Shown here piece by piece: positions 1-8,678 of a stretch of 57,510 bases of DNA. The notes beneath the pieces are model-generated. The model saw only the letters and a program-made list of their open reading frames with translations, was not told the DNA's origin and ran no database searches. This DNA comes from Desulfoluna sp. (lineage in GTDB: Bacteria; Desulfobacterota; Desulfobacteria; Desulfobacterales; Desulfolunaceae): NCBI RefSeq assembly GCF_030145185.1, contig NZ_JAQYWB010000040.1:1-57510 (forward strand). The letters run 5' to 3'. Numbering within the stretch: the first letter of the stretch is position 1; each line of letters opens with the position of its first letter. The translations under genes were made by a program, and so were the position numbers.

Positions 1-2
1 CA

Positions 3-794
3 GACAGCGTTCTCCATATTGAAGGGATCTCTTTCAAACGAGGTAACCGAGAGGGGCTCAAGGGCATTGACGCCCATATTGAGAATGGCCTTTTTCATGC
101 CATCCTGGGACCCAACGGGGTCGGGAAGAGCACCTTGATTGAAATTCTTGCCGGGCAATTGGAACCGGACTCCGGGACGACCTCTCTGTTTGGGACCCCG
201 ATGAAAAAATTCTCGGCCCGCACCGTGGCCCAGAACGTGGCGGTGGTGGCCCAGAGCCATGATGTGCGTTTTGCCTTTTCCGTGCGGGACGTGGTGATGA
301 TGGGGCGGCATCCCCACATTGACCGGTTTGGATCCCCGTCGACGGAGGATTTCAGACTGGCGGAGGAGGCCATGGCCGTAGCCGAAATCCACCACCTGGC
401 CGATAGGCCCATCACCGAGGTGAGCGGGGGCGAGCGCCAGAGAACCCTTTTTGCCCGGGCCCTGGCCCAGGACACCCCCGTTTTAATCCTGGATGAGGCC
501 ACCAGCAACCTCGATATGAAACATACCTTAAGCCTTTTGTCCGTGGTTCGGGAGAAGGTGAAACGGGAAAACAGATGCGCTGTCGGGGTGTTTCAGGACA
601 TTAACACCGCCGCGCTTTTTTGTGACCGTTTTCTGTTTTTAAAAGAGGGCAAAGTGGCGGTGTCGGGCTCTGTGGAAGAGACGATAACACCTGAGATCCT
701 CTGGGAGGTGTTTGGGGTCAAGGCGCGCGTCATGGAAGATGCAGTCACTCACAGCCGTCAGGTACTCTTCAGTTCCGGAGGGTTTTATGGGTAG
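3..794 (+). CDS. ABC transporter ATP-binding protein, FecE/BtuD type (5'-truncated by window edge)
   Basis: This is the ATPase of an iron-chelate/vitamin B12-type importer and would energise uptake with the binding protein that follows. The frame is open from the first bases of the window, so the N-terminus lies upstream. Walker A GPNGVGKST is encoded at 108-134, before the first in-frame ATG (135), so that ATG cannot be the start. Further on come a Q-loop (VAQSHD), the signature VSGGERQR and Walker B VLILDEAT. Its stop overlaps the start of the binding-protein gene by 8 bases, indicating translational coupling. The permease is presumably just outside the window. Position next to cobB suggests a corrinoid or cobalt-chelate substrate, but the FecE family also moves siderophores and haem, so substrate is inference. 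Confidence 0.9.
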   Translation, partial: DSVLHIEGISFKRGNREGLKGIDAHIENGLFHAILGPNGVGKSTLIEILAGQLEPDSGTTSLFGTPMKKFSARTVAQNVAVVAQSHDVRFAFSVRDVVMMGRHPHIDRFGSPSTEDFRLAEEAMAVAEIHHLADRPITEVSGGERQRTLFARALAQDTPVLILDEATSNLDMKHTLSLLSVVREKVKRENRCAVGVFQDINTAALFCDRFLFLKEGKVAVSGSVEETITPEILWEVFGVKARVMEDAVTHSRQVLFSSGGFYG

Positions 795-1722
795 ACGAAT
801 CGGTCTCCTTATTTTTATCGTTTTCAGCCTAGTGTGTCTCTGGCCCCCCATCTCAGGAGCCGCTCAGATTACCGATGCCTCCGGGCGGGTCGTGACCTTT
901 GATAAACCCTTTTCCCGGATTGTCTCCCTTTACAGCGCCCATACCGACAATTTGCTCGCGATGGGGGCCGGTGAGGCTTTGATCGGTGCTTCCAAAGGGC
1001 ATGAGGTCGGGGATATTCCCCGTTTCTCCTATCATGACGGCACGGAACGCTTTCTGGCCGCTCGACCCGACCTGGTGCTTATTCGTCCCATGATTGAACG
1101 GGGATACGGCAGGCTGGTTTCAAGCCTTCGAGCCCGGGGCATCACCGTGATCTCCCTTCAGCCCGGAACGGTGGCTGAGATGATGGATTACTGGGTGGCC
1201 TTAGGAAAACTCAGCGGGCATGAGGCCGAGGCCCGATCCATGGTGTCGACATTTGAAAAAGAGACGCAGCGCATCCAGGGACTCACCCAGGGGATGCATG
1301 AGAAACGGACAGTTTTTTTTGAGGCCATGCACGCCAAGCTGCGTACGTTCTCCAAAGAATCCATGGCAGCCTGGGCCTTAGGGCTCGCAGGGGGCGTCAA
1401 TGCGGCAGAGGACGCGGTCCCGTCCAAGGGCAGCAACATTGCCATTTATGGCAAGGAACGCCTGCTCGCAAAGGGTGCGAGCATCGACGTTTATCTGGTG
1501 CAGCAGGGACGGATGAACCGCGTCACCCGAGAACAAATTGAAAAAGAACCGGGTTTTTCCCTGATCCGTGCCGTGCGCGATGGCAAGATTTACTTTGTGG
1601 ATGAAGCCCTGGTTTCTCGACCCACGCCCGCTCTTCTTGAGGGCGTCAGGCGCATCGGACAGCTTCTTTACCCCACTCTCTTTGAAACGACCACAGAAGG
1701 ACTGGCAGTGCATGGGCAGTAA
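787..1722 (+). CDS. Periplasmic substrate-binding protein of the ABC importer (BtuF/FepB-like, PF01497 type)
   Basis: About 311 residues. The start ATG at 787 is chosen because it is followed at once by a signal peptide (MGRRIGLLIFIVFSLV, then a small-residue cleavage region around SGAAQ). An upstream in-frame start at 712 would bury that signal behind 25 extra residues. The mature protein opens with DASGRVVTFDKP and VSLYSAHTDNLLAMGAG, typical of class III binding proteins for corrinoids and siderophores, and ends near GVRRIGQLLYPTLF. It overlaps the ATPase gene by 8 bases. Its last about 70 bases lie in the first copy of a 100-bp-offset tandem duplication that repeats the junction with cobB. 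Corrinoid as ligand is inferred from neighbours. Confidence 0.88.
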   Translation: MGRRIGLLIFIVFSLVCLWPPISGAAQITDASGRVVTFDKPFSRIVSLYSAHTDNLLAMGAGEALIGASKGHEVGDIPRFSYHDGTERFLAARPDLVLIRPMIERGYGRLVSSLRARGITVISLQPGTVAEMMDYWVALGKLSGHEAEARSMVSTFEKETQRIQGLTQGMHEKRTVFFEAMHAKLRTFSKESMAAWALGLAGGVNAAEDAVPSKGSNIAIYGKERLLAKGASIDVYLVQQGRMNRVTREQIEKEPGFSLIRAVRDGKIYFVDEALVSRPTPALLEGVRRIGQLLYPTLFETTTEGLAVHGQ

Positions 1723-1833
1723 GGCGACTCACCGCCTTGATCGTGAGCGGCGCATCGGACAGCTTCTTTATCCCACTCTCTTTGAAACGACCACAGAAGG
1801 ACTGGCAGGGCATGAGCAGTAAGGCGACTCACC
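1649..1833 (+). repeat. Tandem duplication of the binding-protein/cobB gene junction
   Basis: An 85-base segment at 1649-1733 recurs at 1749-1833 (offset exactly 100) with three differences that I can count (at 1671, 1709 and 1715 of copy 1). Each copy holds the end of the binding-protein gene, its TAA, and an ATG overlapping that stop. In the present arrangement the binding protein stops in copy 1 (1720-1722) and cobB starts in copy 2 (ATG 1812). A 36-codon frame from the copy 1 ATG (1712) runs through to the TAA at 1820-1822. Confidence 0.95.
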
Positions 1834-3215
1834 ACAAGATGGGCTTTCTCATCGGCGGCACCTCAAGCGGCAGCGGCAAGACCACCCTCTCCTTAGGGTT
1901 GATGGCGGCATTGAAACGGCGTGGGCATTCGGTGGCACCCTTTAAGGTCGGTCCGGATTACATCGACCCCGGCCATCATCGTCGTGTGACGGGGAGAGCC
2001 TCACGGAACCTGGACGGTTGGATGCTCAGCCGTGACTATTGCCGGCAGGCTTTTTTCCGCACCATGGCAGAGACAGATCTGGCCGTGGTGGAAGGGGTGA
2101 TGGGGCTCTTCGACGGGTTCTCCGGCACTGATGAGGCGGGCTCTTCGGCCCAGATGGCCAAGTGGCTCGGGCTTCCCGTGATTCTGGTGGTGAACGCCGC
2201 CAGCATGGCCCGAAGCGCAGCGGCTTTGGTGACGGGTTTTCAACATTTTGATCCTGAACTCAATTTTCTCGGTGTGGTCTTCAATAATATCGGCAGCCAG
2301 AGCCATCTCAATTATCTCACCGAGGCACTGTCTGCTCACAGCGATTTGCCCTGTCTGGGCGGGATTCCCAGGGACGAAGCCCTGCGGATTCCCGAGCGGC
2401 ACTTAGGGCTCGTCACCGATGAGGAATATCTCCTGTCCAGAGGAGAGACCGATCACCTCGCCGACACCGTGGAGGCCCATATCAATCTGGATCTGCTGCT
2501 TGAACGGGCCGGGTCCCTTTGTCTTCCGATCGAGGGGCGTGAAGAGCCGACACAATCCGGATGTGCAGAGCTGAAGATCGGTGTGGCCATGGACAGTGCC
2601 TTTTGTTTTTATTACCCGGATAACCTTGAAGCCCTGCAAAAGGCAGGTGCGACCCTGGCATTTTTTTCCCCGGTAGAGGATCAGGCCCTCCCCGAAGGGA
2701 TCAGCGGTCTTTATTTCGGGGGGGGCTATCCCGAACTCTTTGCAGAAAAACTAAGCGTCAACACCCCCATGCGGGAGGCTGTCAAAGTGGCGTCCGAATC
2801 GGGGATGCCGATCTATGGCGAGTGCGGTGGCCTGATGTATCTCTCCGAGGCCATCACGGATTTCGACGGAAAACGCTGGGCCATGTCCGGCTGCCTCTCC
2901 CTTGAAACCGAGATGCAGGAAAAACGCTGTGCCCTGGGGTATCGGGAGATCACCCTGAAGGAGGCGTCTCTGCTGGGGCCTTCAGGCACCACCGTGCGGG
3001 GACATGAATTTCATTACTCCAAACCCGTGAATCATCCGGCCCTTGATAAAATCTATCGGGTGACCCCGCGTACCGATCGCACCCTCCCCGACGAGGGCTA
3101 TGTTAATGGCAACACACTGGGCAGCTACGTTCATCTTCACTTCGGAAGCTCTGCCGGAGTGGGGGAGGCGTTTGTGGCCCGATGCAACGCATATAAGGAG
3201 TCAACGAAACGATGA
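1812..3215 (+). CDS. cobB: Cobyrinate a,c-diamide synthase
   Basis: Amidates side chains a and c of the corrin ring using glutamine and ATP (CbiA/CobB family). About 467 residues from ATG 1812; a second Met at 1839 is also possible. The N-terminal ATPase domain has the P-loop GGTSSGSGKTT and the family motif KVGPDYIDPGHH. The C-terminal class I glutamine amidotransferase domain carries the nucleophile Cys338 in GECGG and a late catalytic His in GHEFHYS. The ATG comes from the second copy of the duplicated junction; the ancestral arrangement would have been an 11-base overlap with the binding-protein stop. The 3' end overlaps cbiC by 4 bases (ATGA). Confidence 0.95.
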   Translation: MSSKATHHKMGFLIGGTSSGSGKTTLSLGLMAALKRRGHSVAPFKVGPDYIDPGHHRRVTGRASRNLDGWMLSRDYCRQAFFRTMAETDLAVVEGVMGLFDGFSGTDEAGSSAQMAKWLGLPVILVVNAASMARSAAALVTGFQHFDPELNFLGVVFNNIGSQSHLNYLTEALSAHSDLPCLGGIPRDEALRIPERHLGLVTDEEYLLSRGETDHLADTVEAHINLDLLLERAGSLCLPIEGREEPTQSGCAELKIGVAMDSAFCFYYPDNLEALQKAGATLAFFSPVEDQALPEGISGLYFGGGYPELFAEKLSVNTPMREAVKVASESGMPIYGECGGLMYLSEAITDFDGKRWAMSGCLSLETEMQEKRCALGYREITLKEASLLGPSGTTVRGHEFHYSKPVNHPALDKIYRVTPRTDRTLPDEGYVNGNTLGSYVHLHFGSSAGVGEAFVARCNAYKESTKR

Positions 3216-3829
3216 AACCCCAGGATATTGAAGACCTGAGCTTTAAAATAATTGGAGAAGAGGCCGGTGACCACGGGTTCTCTGATGCCGAGTGGCCCAT
3301 TGCACGTCGGGTGATCCATACCAGCGCCGATTTTGACTATGTGAACAGCCTTCGGTTTCATCCCGAAGCCATCGAAAACGGGGTCGCGGCCATTCGTGCC
3401 GGTAAACCCATTTTCACGGACACCAACATGGCCCTTTCCGGGATCCGCAAGATGGAGGTGAAATCCTTCGGGGGAAGCGTCACCTGCCTGGTGGCCGATC
3501 CCGAGGTGGCTGCCATCGCCAAAGCCAAGGGGATTACCCGGTCTAAAGCGGCAGTGGACGCCTTGGTCGGCCAACTCGACGGGGCCATCTACGCCGTGGG
3601 GAATGCCCCCACTGCCTTGCTTCGCATTCTGGAACTGGTGCGTGAAGGGCGCGTTAAACCTGCCCTTATCGTGGGCTTCCCCGTAGGATTTGTGAACGCT
3701 GCCGAGTCCAAGGCCGAGCTTTTAGAGACGCCGGGCGTTCCTTACATCACCAACGTGGGACGCAAAGGGGGTTCCAATGTGGCTGCTGCCGCTGTTAACG
3801 CCCTTTTAATCATGGCGTCATCCAGATAG
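3212..3829 (+). CDS. cbiC: Cobalt-precorrin-8X methylmutase
   Basis: Moves the methyl group from C-11 to C-12 to give cobyrinic acid (CbiC/CobH). 205 residues, normal for the family. The conserved catalytic His is His36 in RRVIHTSADFDY. Other family blocks are FTDTNMALSGI and the closing VGFPVGFVNAAESK. An AAGGAG ribosome-binding site lies about 10 bases upstream, inside the end of cobB, and the ATGA overlap points to coupled translation. It ends the first corrin operon segment; 350 bp without a gene follow. Confidence 0.96.
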   Translation: MKPQDIEDLSFKIIGEEAGDHGFSDAEWPIARRVIHTSADFDYVNSLRFHPEAIENGVAAIRAGKPIFTDTNMALSGIRKMEVKSFGGSVTCLVADPEVAAIAKAKGITRSKAAVDALVGQLDGAIYAVGNAPTALLRILELVREGRVKPALIVGFPVGFVNAAESKAELLETPGVPYITNVGRKGGSNVAAAAVNALLIMASSR

Positions 3830-4182
3830 GGGCAACCGGAACCGTTCTATTTTTTAAAATAATATCTGCGTTGTTTGTTCCGATTATGCCCCAACCAGAT
3901 GGGATGAGAGGATGCCTCACCGCGCCGGGTGGGGTGCTCTTCTGTTTTCATCGGCATGCATGGGAACGGTGGCGCCGATTGTGTCATTGAAAGATTCATC
4001 AAAGCAGACAGAAGAAGTTGGAGGCATGCAGCGCTGAAGGGGCGTCTGTCAATCGTCAACCCGGCTTTGATGGAGAATGCGGGCAGTTTTCCGCTTTAAA
4101 TCAGTCGTTTTTCTGGGTTCTTGTGAAAAATCGGCTCCAATCAACCGTTTGAACAGCAAACGGGAATTCAAGGAAGTTTGTT
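3830..4182. other. Intergenic stretch without recognisable gene
   Basis: I see no supported coding frame. I looked specifically for a cobalamin riboswitch before cbiL and found no B12-box-like core. The sequence probably holds the promoter for cbiL and following genes, but no convincing -35/-10 pair stands out. AAGGAAG about 8 bases before the cbiL ATG is its ribosome-binding site. Confidence 0.5.
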
Positions 4183-4911
4183 ATGTCTGAGAACAGAGGT
4201 ACGCTTTATGGTATTGGCGTAGGTCCGGGAGATCCCGACCTCATCACAATGAAAGCCGTCAAGGCCATGATGGACGTGGATGTTATCTTTACGGCATCTT
4301 CATCCAAAAACAGCTTCAGCCTGGCCGTGGACATTGCCAGGCCCCACCTCCCGGAAAACGTGGCGGTGGAGATCCTCCCCTTCCCCATGACCAGTGAACA
4401 GGGCGTGACCACCAAAGCGTGGAAAGAGAACGCCGACCGTATCGCAGAGGTCTTGAGCTCCGGTAAAAACGCTGCCTTTCTTACCCTCGGAGACCCCCTG
4501 ACATATTCCACCTTCGGGTATATCCTCCAGTACATGAAGGCGGATCACGCCGATTGCCCCGTGGTGACCATTCCCGGTATCACCTCTTTTCAGGCAGCCG
4601 CTGCCCGCATCAACACCCCCCTCGTGGAAGCCGAAGAGTCTCTTGTCATCACCTCCGGTGCGTACGGTGGCGAGCATGTCCGCCGTGTGGCCGCGACCTC
4701 TGAGAACGTGGTCCTCCTGAAAGCCTATAAAAATGTCGATGATATCGCCAATGCCCTCTCCGACAGCGGGCTCCTTGAAAACAGCTGCGCCATCAAGAAA
4801 TGCGGCCGTGAAGGCGAAGAGATCATCTGGAACGTCGGTGATCTGAGAGAGGTGAAGCCCGATTACTGGACGCTCATCATTGCCAAGCAGAAGAACGGAC
4901 TGGCAAACTGA
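4183..4911 (+). CDS. cbiL: Cobalt-precorrin-2 C(20)-methyltransferase
   Basis: SAM-dependent tetrapyrrole methylase adding the C-20 methyl group, the first committed methylation of the corrin branch. 242 residues. Family motifs are YGIGVGPGDPDLITMKA at the N-terminus, LGDPLTYST in the middle and the SAM-pocket block VTIPGITSFQAAAARI. The ATG at 4183 follows AAGGAAG. A single base separates its stop from the ATG of the downstream membrane protein, so the two are almost certainly co-transcribed. Confidence 0.94.
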   Translation: MSENRGTLYGIGVGPGDPDLITMKAVKAMMDVDVIFTASSSKNSFSLAVDIARPHLPENVAVEILPFPMTSEQGVTTKAWKENADRIAEVLSSGKNAAFLTLGDPLTYSTFGYILQYMKADHADCPVVTIPGITSFQAAAARINTPLVEAEESLVITSGAYGGEHVRRVAATSENVVLLKAYKNVDDIANALSDSGLLENSCAIKKCGREGEEIIWNVGDLREVKPDYWTLIIAKQKNGLAN

Positions 4912-4912
4912 G

Positions 4913-5968
4913 ATGGCCGGAAATCGCAAGGGAAAAGGCAGCTATAAGAAGCTGGTGATCTCCCTGGGCGTTACGGCAGCCATGATCGCAGCAGGCCTGA
5001 TCTGGATTGACGGGGTCACCCCCCATGGGGTGGTGACCCGCGTCGGCAAACCTCTGCTGCGGCTCATTTGCTTTATCTCCCTGGGTCTGGTCGCCGGTCA
5101 GGTGATTGAATCCACCGGCTGGACCCGGTATCTGGCGAAAGTGGCCGGACCGCTCTTCCGATTCGCAGGCCTGGGTGATCGCTGCAGTGCAGCGTTTACA
5201 ACAGCCTTTGTCTCGGGAGTGGCCTCCAATTCGATGCTCTACGGTTTTTATAAAGATGGCAGCATCAGCCGCAGGCAGCTCTTCATGGCCAACTTTCTGA
5301 ACCAGTTCCCGGCCTATTTTCTTCACCTGCCCACCACTTTTTTTATCGTCATCCCTCTGGTTGGCAAGGCAGGGCTGGTTTACTTCGGCCTTACTTTTAC
5401 GGCCCTGATCCTTCGGTGCCTTTTTCTTCTGGCCCTGGGCCATGTAACATTGGGTGGTGAAAAGGAAGGGGGCGCAGAGGTGGAGGGTCGAGAACCCACG
5501 GCCAAAGGGTGGACGGCGGTGAAGGACGGCATTCGAAATCGCTTTCCCAAACGCGCGGCCACCATCATCACCTGGGTGATTCCCATCTACGTGGCGGTCT
5601 TTTTTGTCCATCGCCTGGGGTTCTTCGATTTTATGAATGAGGCCCTGGCGCACCTGGCCGTCTCGAAGATCATGCCCGTGGAGTCCCTCTCCGTGGTGGT
5701 GCTGGGTTTTACCGCTGAGTTCACGTCCGGCTTTGCTGCGGCAGGCGCTTTGCTCGAGGCAGGGGTTCTCACCGTTAAACAGACGGCCCTGGCCCTTCTC
5801 ATCGGCAATATCATCGCCTTTCCGATTCGGGCTGTCAGGCACCAGCTGCCCCGCTACGCAGGCATCTTCTCCCCTGTCATGGGAACCCAGATCCTGCTCA
5901 TCGGTCAGTTTTTGAGGATCTTCTCTCTGATGGTCGCAGGCGTGCTCTACTATTGCTTCGTTCCGTAA
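4913..5968 (+). CDS. Nucleoside-recognition ('Gate', PF07670-like) integral membrane protein in the corrin operon
   Basis: About 351 residues, with roughly eight hydrophobic stretches. ATG 4913, two bases after the cbiL stop, is preferred over a TTG at 4880 inside cbiL. The hydrophobic pattern and blocks such as FTTAFVSGVASNSMLYGF, NFLNQFPAYFLHLP and LGFTAEFTSGFAAAGALLEA resemble the Gate/nucleoside-recognition family, which includes SpmA/SpmB-like proteins and the gate region of nucleoside and FeoB transporters. No corrin enzyme matches it. Tight coupling to cbiL suggests a transport role linked to cobamide synthesis (cobalt, a lower-ligand nucleoside or a corrinoid), but substrate is unknown and this is inference. 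Confidence 0.75.
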   Translation: MAGNRKGKGSYKKLVISLGVTAAMIAAGLIWIDGVTPHGVVTRVGKPLLRLICFISLGLVAGQVIESTGWTRYLAKVAGPLFRFAGLGDRCSAAFTTAFVSGVASNSMLYGFYKDGSISRRQLFMANFLNQFPAYFLHLPTTFFIVIPLVGKAGLVYFGLTFTALILRCLFLLALGHVTLGGEKEGGAEVEGREPTAKGWTAVKDGIRNRFPKRAATIITWVIPIYVAVFFVHRLGFFDFMNEALAHLAVSKIMPVESLSVVVLGFTAEFTSGFAAAGALLEAGVLTVKQTALALLIGNIIAFPIRAVRHQLPRYAGIFSPVMGTQILLIGQFLRIFSLMVAGVLYYCFVP

Positions 5969-6369
5969 ACGTGGCAAAAGCATGCCTCCGACGGCCAGGG
6001 GATAATCCCCTGGACCCCAGGTTGCGAATGCTCCGGGCCTTCGTTCCTCAGGTCCGTCACATTCGCTGACGAGCTACGCCCGTGGCCAATGATGTGGGGA
6101 GTGCAGGCGCAGGCATAAGGTTTGGGCGTTGGGTGGTTGCCATGTTGCAACTGAAAATGTGAATTTAAGCTTGAGTCTCGGTTACAGGGCGCCACAGGTG
6201 TCCACAGTATGCACTTGCTACGCACGTTGCATACCGCCTCACGCAATGCGAATGCGGATGTATTTCAGCTCTGAATGACGTCGCCCGACTCGCATTCGCA
6301 AACCAGCTGTCAAGGTGGCACACCTTGCCGCCGGAGGCTTGTTTTTTAAGCCTATAAAGGTTTTTTAAT
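5969..6369. repeat. Repeat-filled gap before cbiD
   Basis: No gene. 5983-6068 is one copy of a dispersed repeat (gcctccgacggccagggg... ending in cacattcgct) that recurs at 9471-9555. 6290-6338 is an inverted copy of another family (core hairpin aaggtggcacacctt, ending gccgccggaggc) seen in the other orientation at 17136-17184, 44064-44112 and 44251-44300. AAAGG at about 6356-6360 is the likely cbiD ribosome-binding site. Confidence 0.8.
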
Positions 6370-7461
6370 ATGGCAAAAAAACGAACATTACGAAGTGGGT
6401 TTACCACTGGCACGGCGGCTACAGCGGCGGTGACGGGGGCGGTGAATCTTCTTCTCACCGGGGTTTGCCCGGAGTGTGTCCGGGTGCCTTTTTTAAGTGA
6501 AGGGCATGTGGACATTCCCCTTGTCTCCTGTGGGATGGAAGGGGAGGTGGCGGTGTGTACCGTTATGAAAGACGGTGGGGATGATCCGGATATTACCCGG
6601 CACGCCATTATCGGCGCGCGGGTGAGGCGGGGAGATTCTGCCGGAGCGGCGCTTGTGCTGACAGGTGGCGAAGGGGTGGGGCGTGTGACTCGGCCCGGCC
6701 TGGAAGTCCCGGTGGGGAAAGCGGCCATCAACTCCGGGCCGGTGAAGATGATTCATCGGGCAGTGGAGGTCCTTCGTCTTGAGACGGGGGATGAATCTCC
6801 GCTGGAGATCGAAATTTTTGTTCCTGAAGGCGAGGTGATGGCAGAAAAGACCCTGAATAAGCGCCTGGGCATCGAGGGGGGAATCTCTATCCTCGGGACC
6901 ACAGGGGTCGAGCGGCCCCTCTCCCATGAAGCCTATGAAGCCACGGTCCGTTCTTCCATTAAGGTCGCCAAGGCTATCGGGGGCCACAGCGTGGTCTGCA
7001 CCACCGGGCGTCGCAGTGAGCGGTTTGCCATGGAGGTGTTTCCGGAACTTTCGGAGCCCTGTTTTGTCCAGATTGGCGATTTTTTTAAAAGCTCCATGGA
7101 GACGGCGGGTGCTGAATCCATGGATGTTGTCCTGGCGATCTTCTTCGGTAAAGCCGTTAAGATGGCGGCGGGCATTCCTCATACCCATGCGGCCAAGTCG
7201 GACCTTAACTTGAGGTTCCTGGCCGACCTGGTGGAAGAGATGGTGGACGATGTGGAGCTGGTTAACAACGTGGCCCACTCCAACACCGCCCGTGAGGCCT
7301 TTACCTGGCTTGAAGGCCCCTGCCCGGAGGTGATCGCCCGTGTGGGCGAGCTGGCTGCTGCCTCGGCGTCTCGGTTTGCAGGGGGCGGTATTAACACCCG
7401 GTGCCTTATTTTTGATTTTGATGGAAACGTGGCAAGCGACAGCATGAAGGAGCCGTCATGA
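6370..7461 (+). CDS. cbiD: Cobalt-precorrin-5B C(1)-methyltransferase
   Basis: Methylates C-1 after ring contraction; specific to the anaerobic corrin pathway. 363 residues, full length. The N-terminal family signature SGFTTGTAATAA is clear, with GGEGVGRVTRPGL and the glycine-rich TTGRRSERFA further on. The ATG at 6370 lies just downstream of a dispersed repeat. The 3' end overlaps cbiET by ATGA. Presence of cbiD together with cbiG marks the oxygen-independent route. Confidence 0.96.
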   Translation: MAKKRTLRSGFTTGTAATAAVTGAVNLLLTGVCPECVRVPFLSEGHVDIPLVSCGMEGEVAVCTVMKDGGDDPDITRHAIIGARVRRGDSAGAALVLTGGEGVGRVTRPGLEVPVGKAAINSGPVKMIHRAVEVLRLETGDESPLEIEIFVPEGEVMAEKTLNKRLGIEGGISILGTTGVERPLSHEAYEATVRSSIKVAKAIGGHSVVCTTGRRSERFAMEVFPELSEPCFVQIGDFFKSSMETAGAESMDVVLAIFFGKAVKMAAGIPHTHAAKSDLNLRFLADLVEEMVDDVELVNNVAHSNTAREAFTWLEGPCPEVIARVGELAAASASRFAGGGINTRCLIFDFDGNVASDSMKEPS

Positions 7462-8678
7462 AACAAACCATCACCGTGATGGGCTTTGGCCTGTCAGAGA
7501 AGGATCTTCCCCAGACATCCCTCGATCTTATCGCAGACGCTGACCTTCTCGTGGGGGGGAAGCGGCATTTATCCGCATGTGGGGCGATCTCTGCTGAAAA
7601 AGTGGTGATTGAAGGAAAAATGTCCGCTATTCTGGATCGCCTGGAAGAGCCGGTGGCAGCGGGCAAAAAAGTGGTCATCCTCGCCTCGGGCGATCCCCTC
7701 TATTACGGCATCGGCTCTCTGGTCACAACACGCTTCGGGACGGACGCCGTGAGGGTGATTCCGAACGTTTCGGCCGTGGCCGGGGCCTTTGCCAGATTGG
7801 GCCTGGCCTGGCAGGATGCCGGGGTGGTGAGCCTTCATGGCCGCGGGATGTCACCAGAGACTCTGGAGATTCTTGTGGGGCATGAAAAAACAGCCCTTTT
7901 CACCGACCCCACCAACAGCCCTGATGCCGTCGCCGCATGGCTTCTGGATCAGGGGGTGAGAGCCGAAGCCTGCCATGTTTTTGAATCCATGGGAACTCCG
8001 AACGAAAAACACACCCACACCCCACTCACCCAGGTTGCGGAAGGCTGTTTTGCCGATCCCAACATGATGGTGATCCTGGGGGCTGCGCTTCAAGTAGAGC
8101 CCCCTTTTATCGGGCTGGGCATGCCCAGTGACGCCTTTTCCCACCAGCGAGGCTTGATTACCAAGCCCGAAGTTCGGGCCGTGACTCTGGCCAAGCTGGG
8201 CCTCAAGCCCGGGCAGGTGCTCTGGGATCTGGGTGCGGGCAGTGGGTCGGTCTCTATTGAAGCCTCCCGTTTTGTGAAGAAGGTGTGCGCGGTGGAGCAA
8301 AAAGCCGAGCGTGTGGCCGATATAAAAACCAATATGCGCCGTTTTGGCGTCATGAACATGACGGTGACGGAAGGCTCACTTCCCGACGCCGCAACCGAAC
8401 TTTCCGATCCGGACGTTGTCTTCATCGGAGGCGGCGGAAAAGGCCTTGATGCCATTATCCGCATGGCCTCTGACCGTATGGGAGAAAACGCACGCATGGT
8501 GGTGAACACCGTGCTCCTCCAGAGCCTCGGCACCGCCGTGACCGCCCTTGAAGATGAAGGGTTTTCCGTGGAGGTGCTGCAACTCAACGCAAGTATCTCC
8601 ACCACCGTGGCCTGGGATATCATGCTTAAAGGAACCAATCCGGTCTTTATCGTCACCGGAATACGAGGAGTAGGTTGA
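7458..8678 (+). CDS. cbiET: Fused precorrin C(5,15)-methyltransferase / C-12 decarboxylase
   Basis: A bifunctional CbiE-CbiT (CobL-type) protein of 406 residues. Residues 1 to about 200 are the CbiE tetrapyrrole methylase (VMGFGLSEKDLP, LVGGKRHL, SGDPLYYGIG). Residues from about 230 form the CbiT class I methyltransferase with the SAM-binding motif LWDLGAGSGSVSIEA and the acidic block FIGGGGKGLDAI. It overlaps cbiD by 4 bases and its TGA shares one base with the cbiF ATG. Confidence 0.95.
   Translation: MKQTITVMGFGLSEKDLPQTSLDLIADADLLVGGKRHLSACGAISAEKVVIEGKMSAILDRLEEPVAAGKKVVILASGDPLYYGIGSLVTTRFGTDAVRVIPNVSAVAGAFARLGLAWQDAGVVSLHGRGMSPETLEILVGHEKTALFTDPTNSPDAVAAWLLDQGVRAEACHVFESMGTPNEKHTHTPLTQVAEGCFADPNMMVILGAALQVEPPFIGLGMPSDAFSHQRGLITKPEVRAVTLAKLGLKPGQVLWDLGAGSGSVSIEASRFVKKVCAVEQKAERVADIKTNMRRFGVMNMTVTEGSLPDAATELSDPDVVFIGGGGKGLDAIIRMASDRMGENARMVVNTVLLQSLGTAVTALEDEGFSVEVLQLNASISTTVAWDIMLKGTNPVFIVTGIRGVG

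Noticed and set aside
1568-1822. 84-codon frame ending in the second copy of the duplicated junction
   Set aside because: It is mostly out of frame with the binding-protein gene and only reproduces its C-terminus because of the tandem duplication. At most the 36 codons from ATG 1712 could be a leader.
3830-4182. Possible cobalamin riboswitch before cbiL
   Set aside because: No B12-box-like core or matching stems could be seen here or in other gaps of the corrin region. A riboswitch upstream of the window remains possible.
4877-5983. Long reverse-strand frame opposite the Gate-type membrane protein
   Set aside because: His/Gln/Gly/Lys-rich shadow of a GC-rich gene; no motif or ribosome-binding site. 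The forward frame has clear membrane segments.
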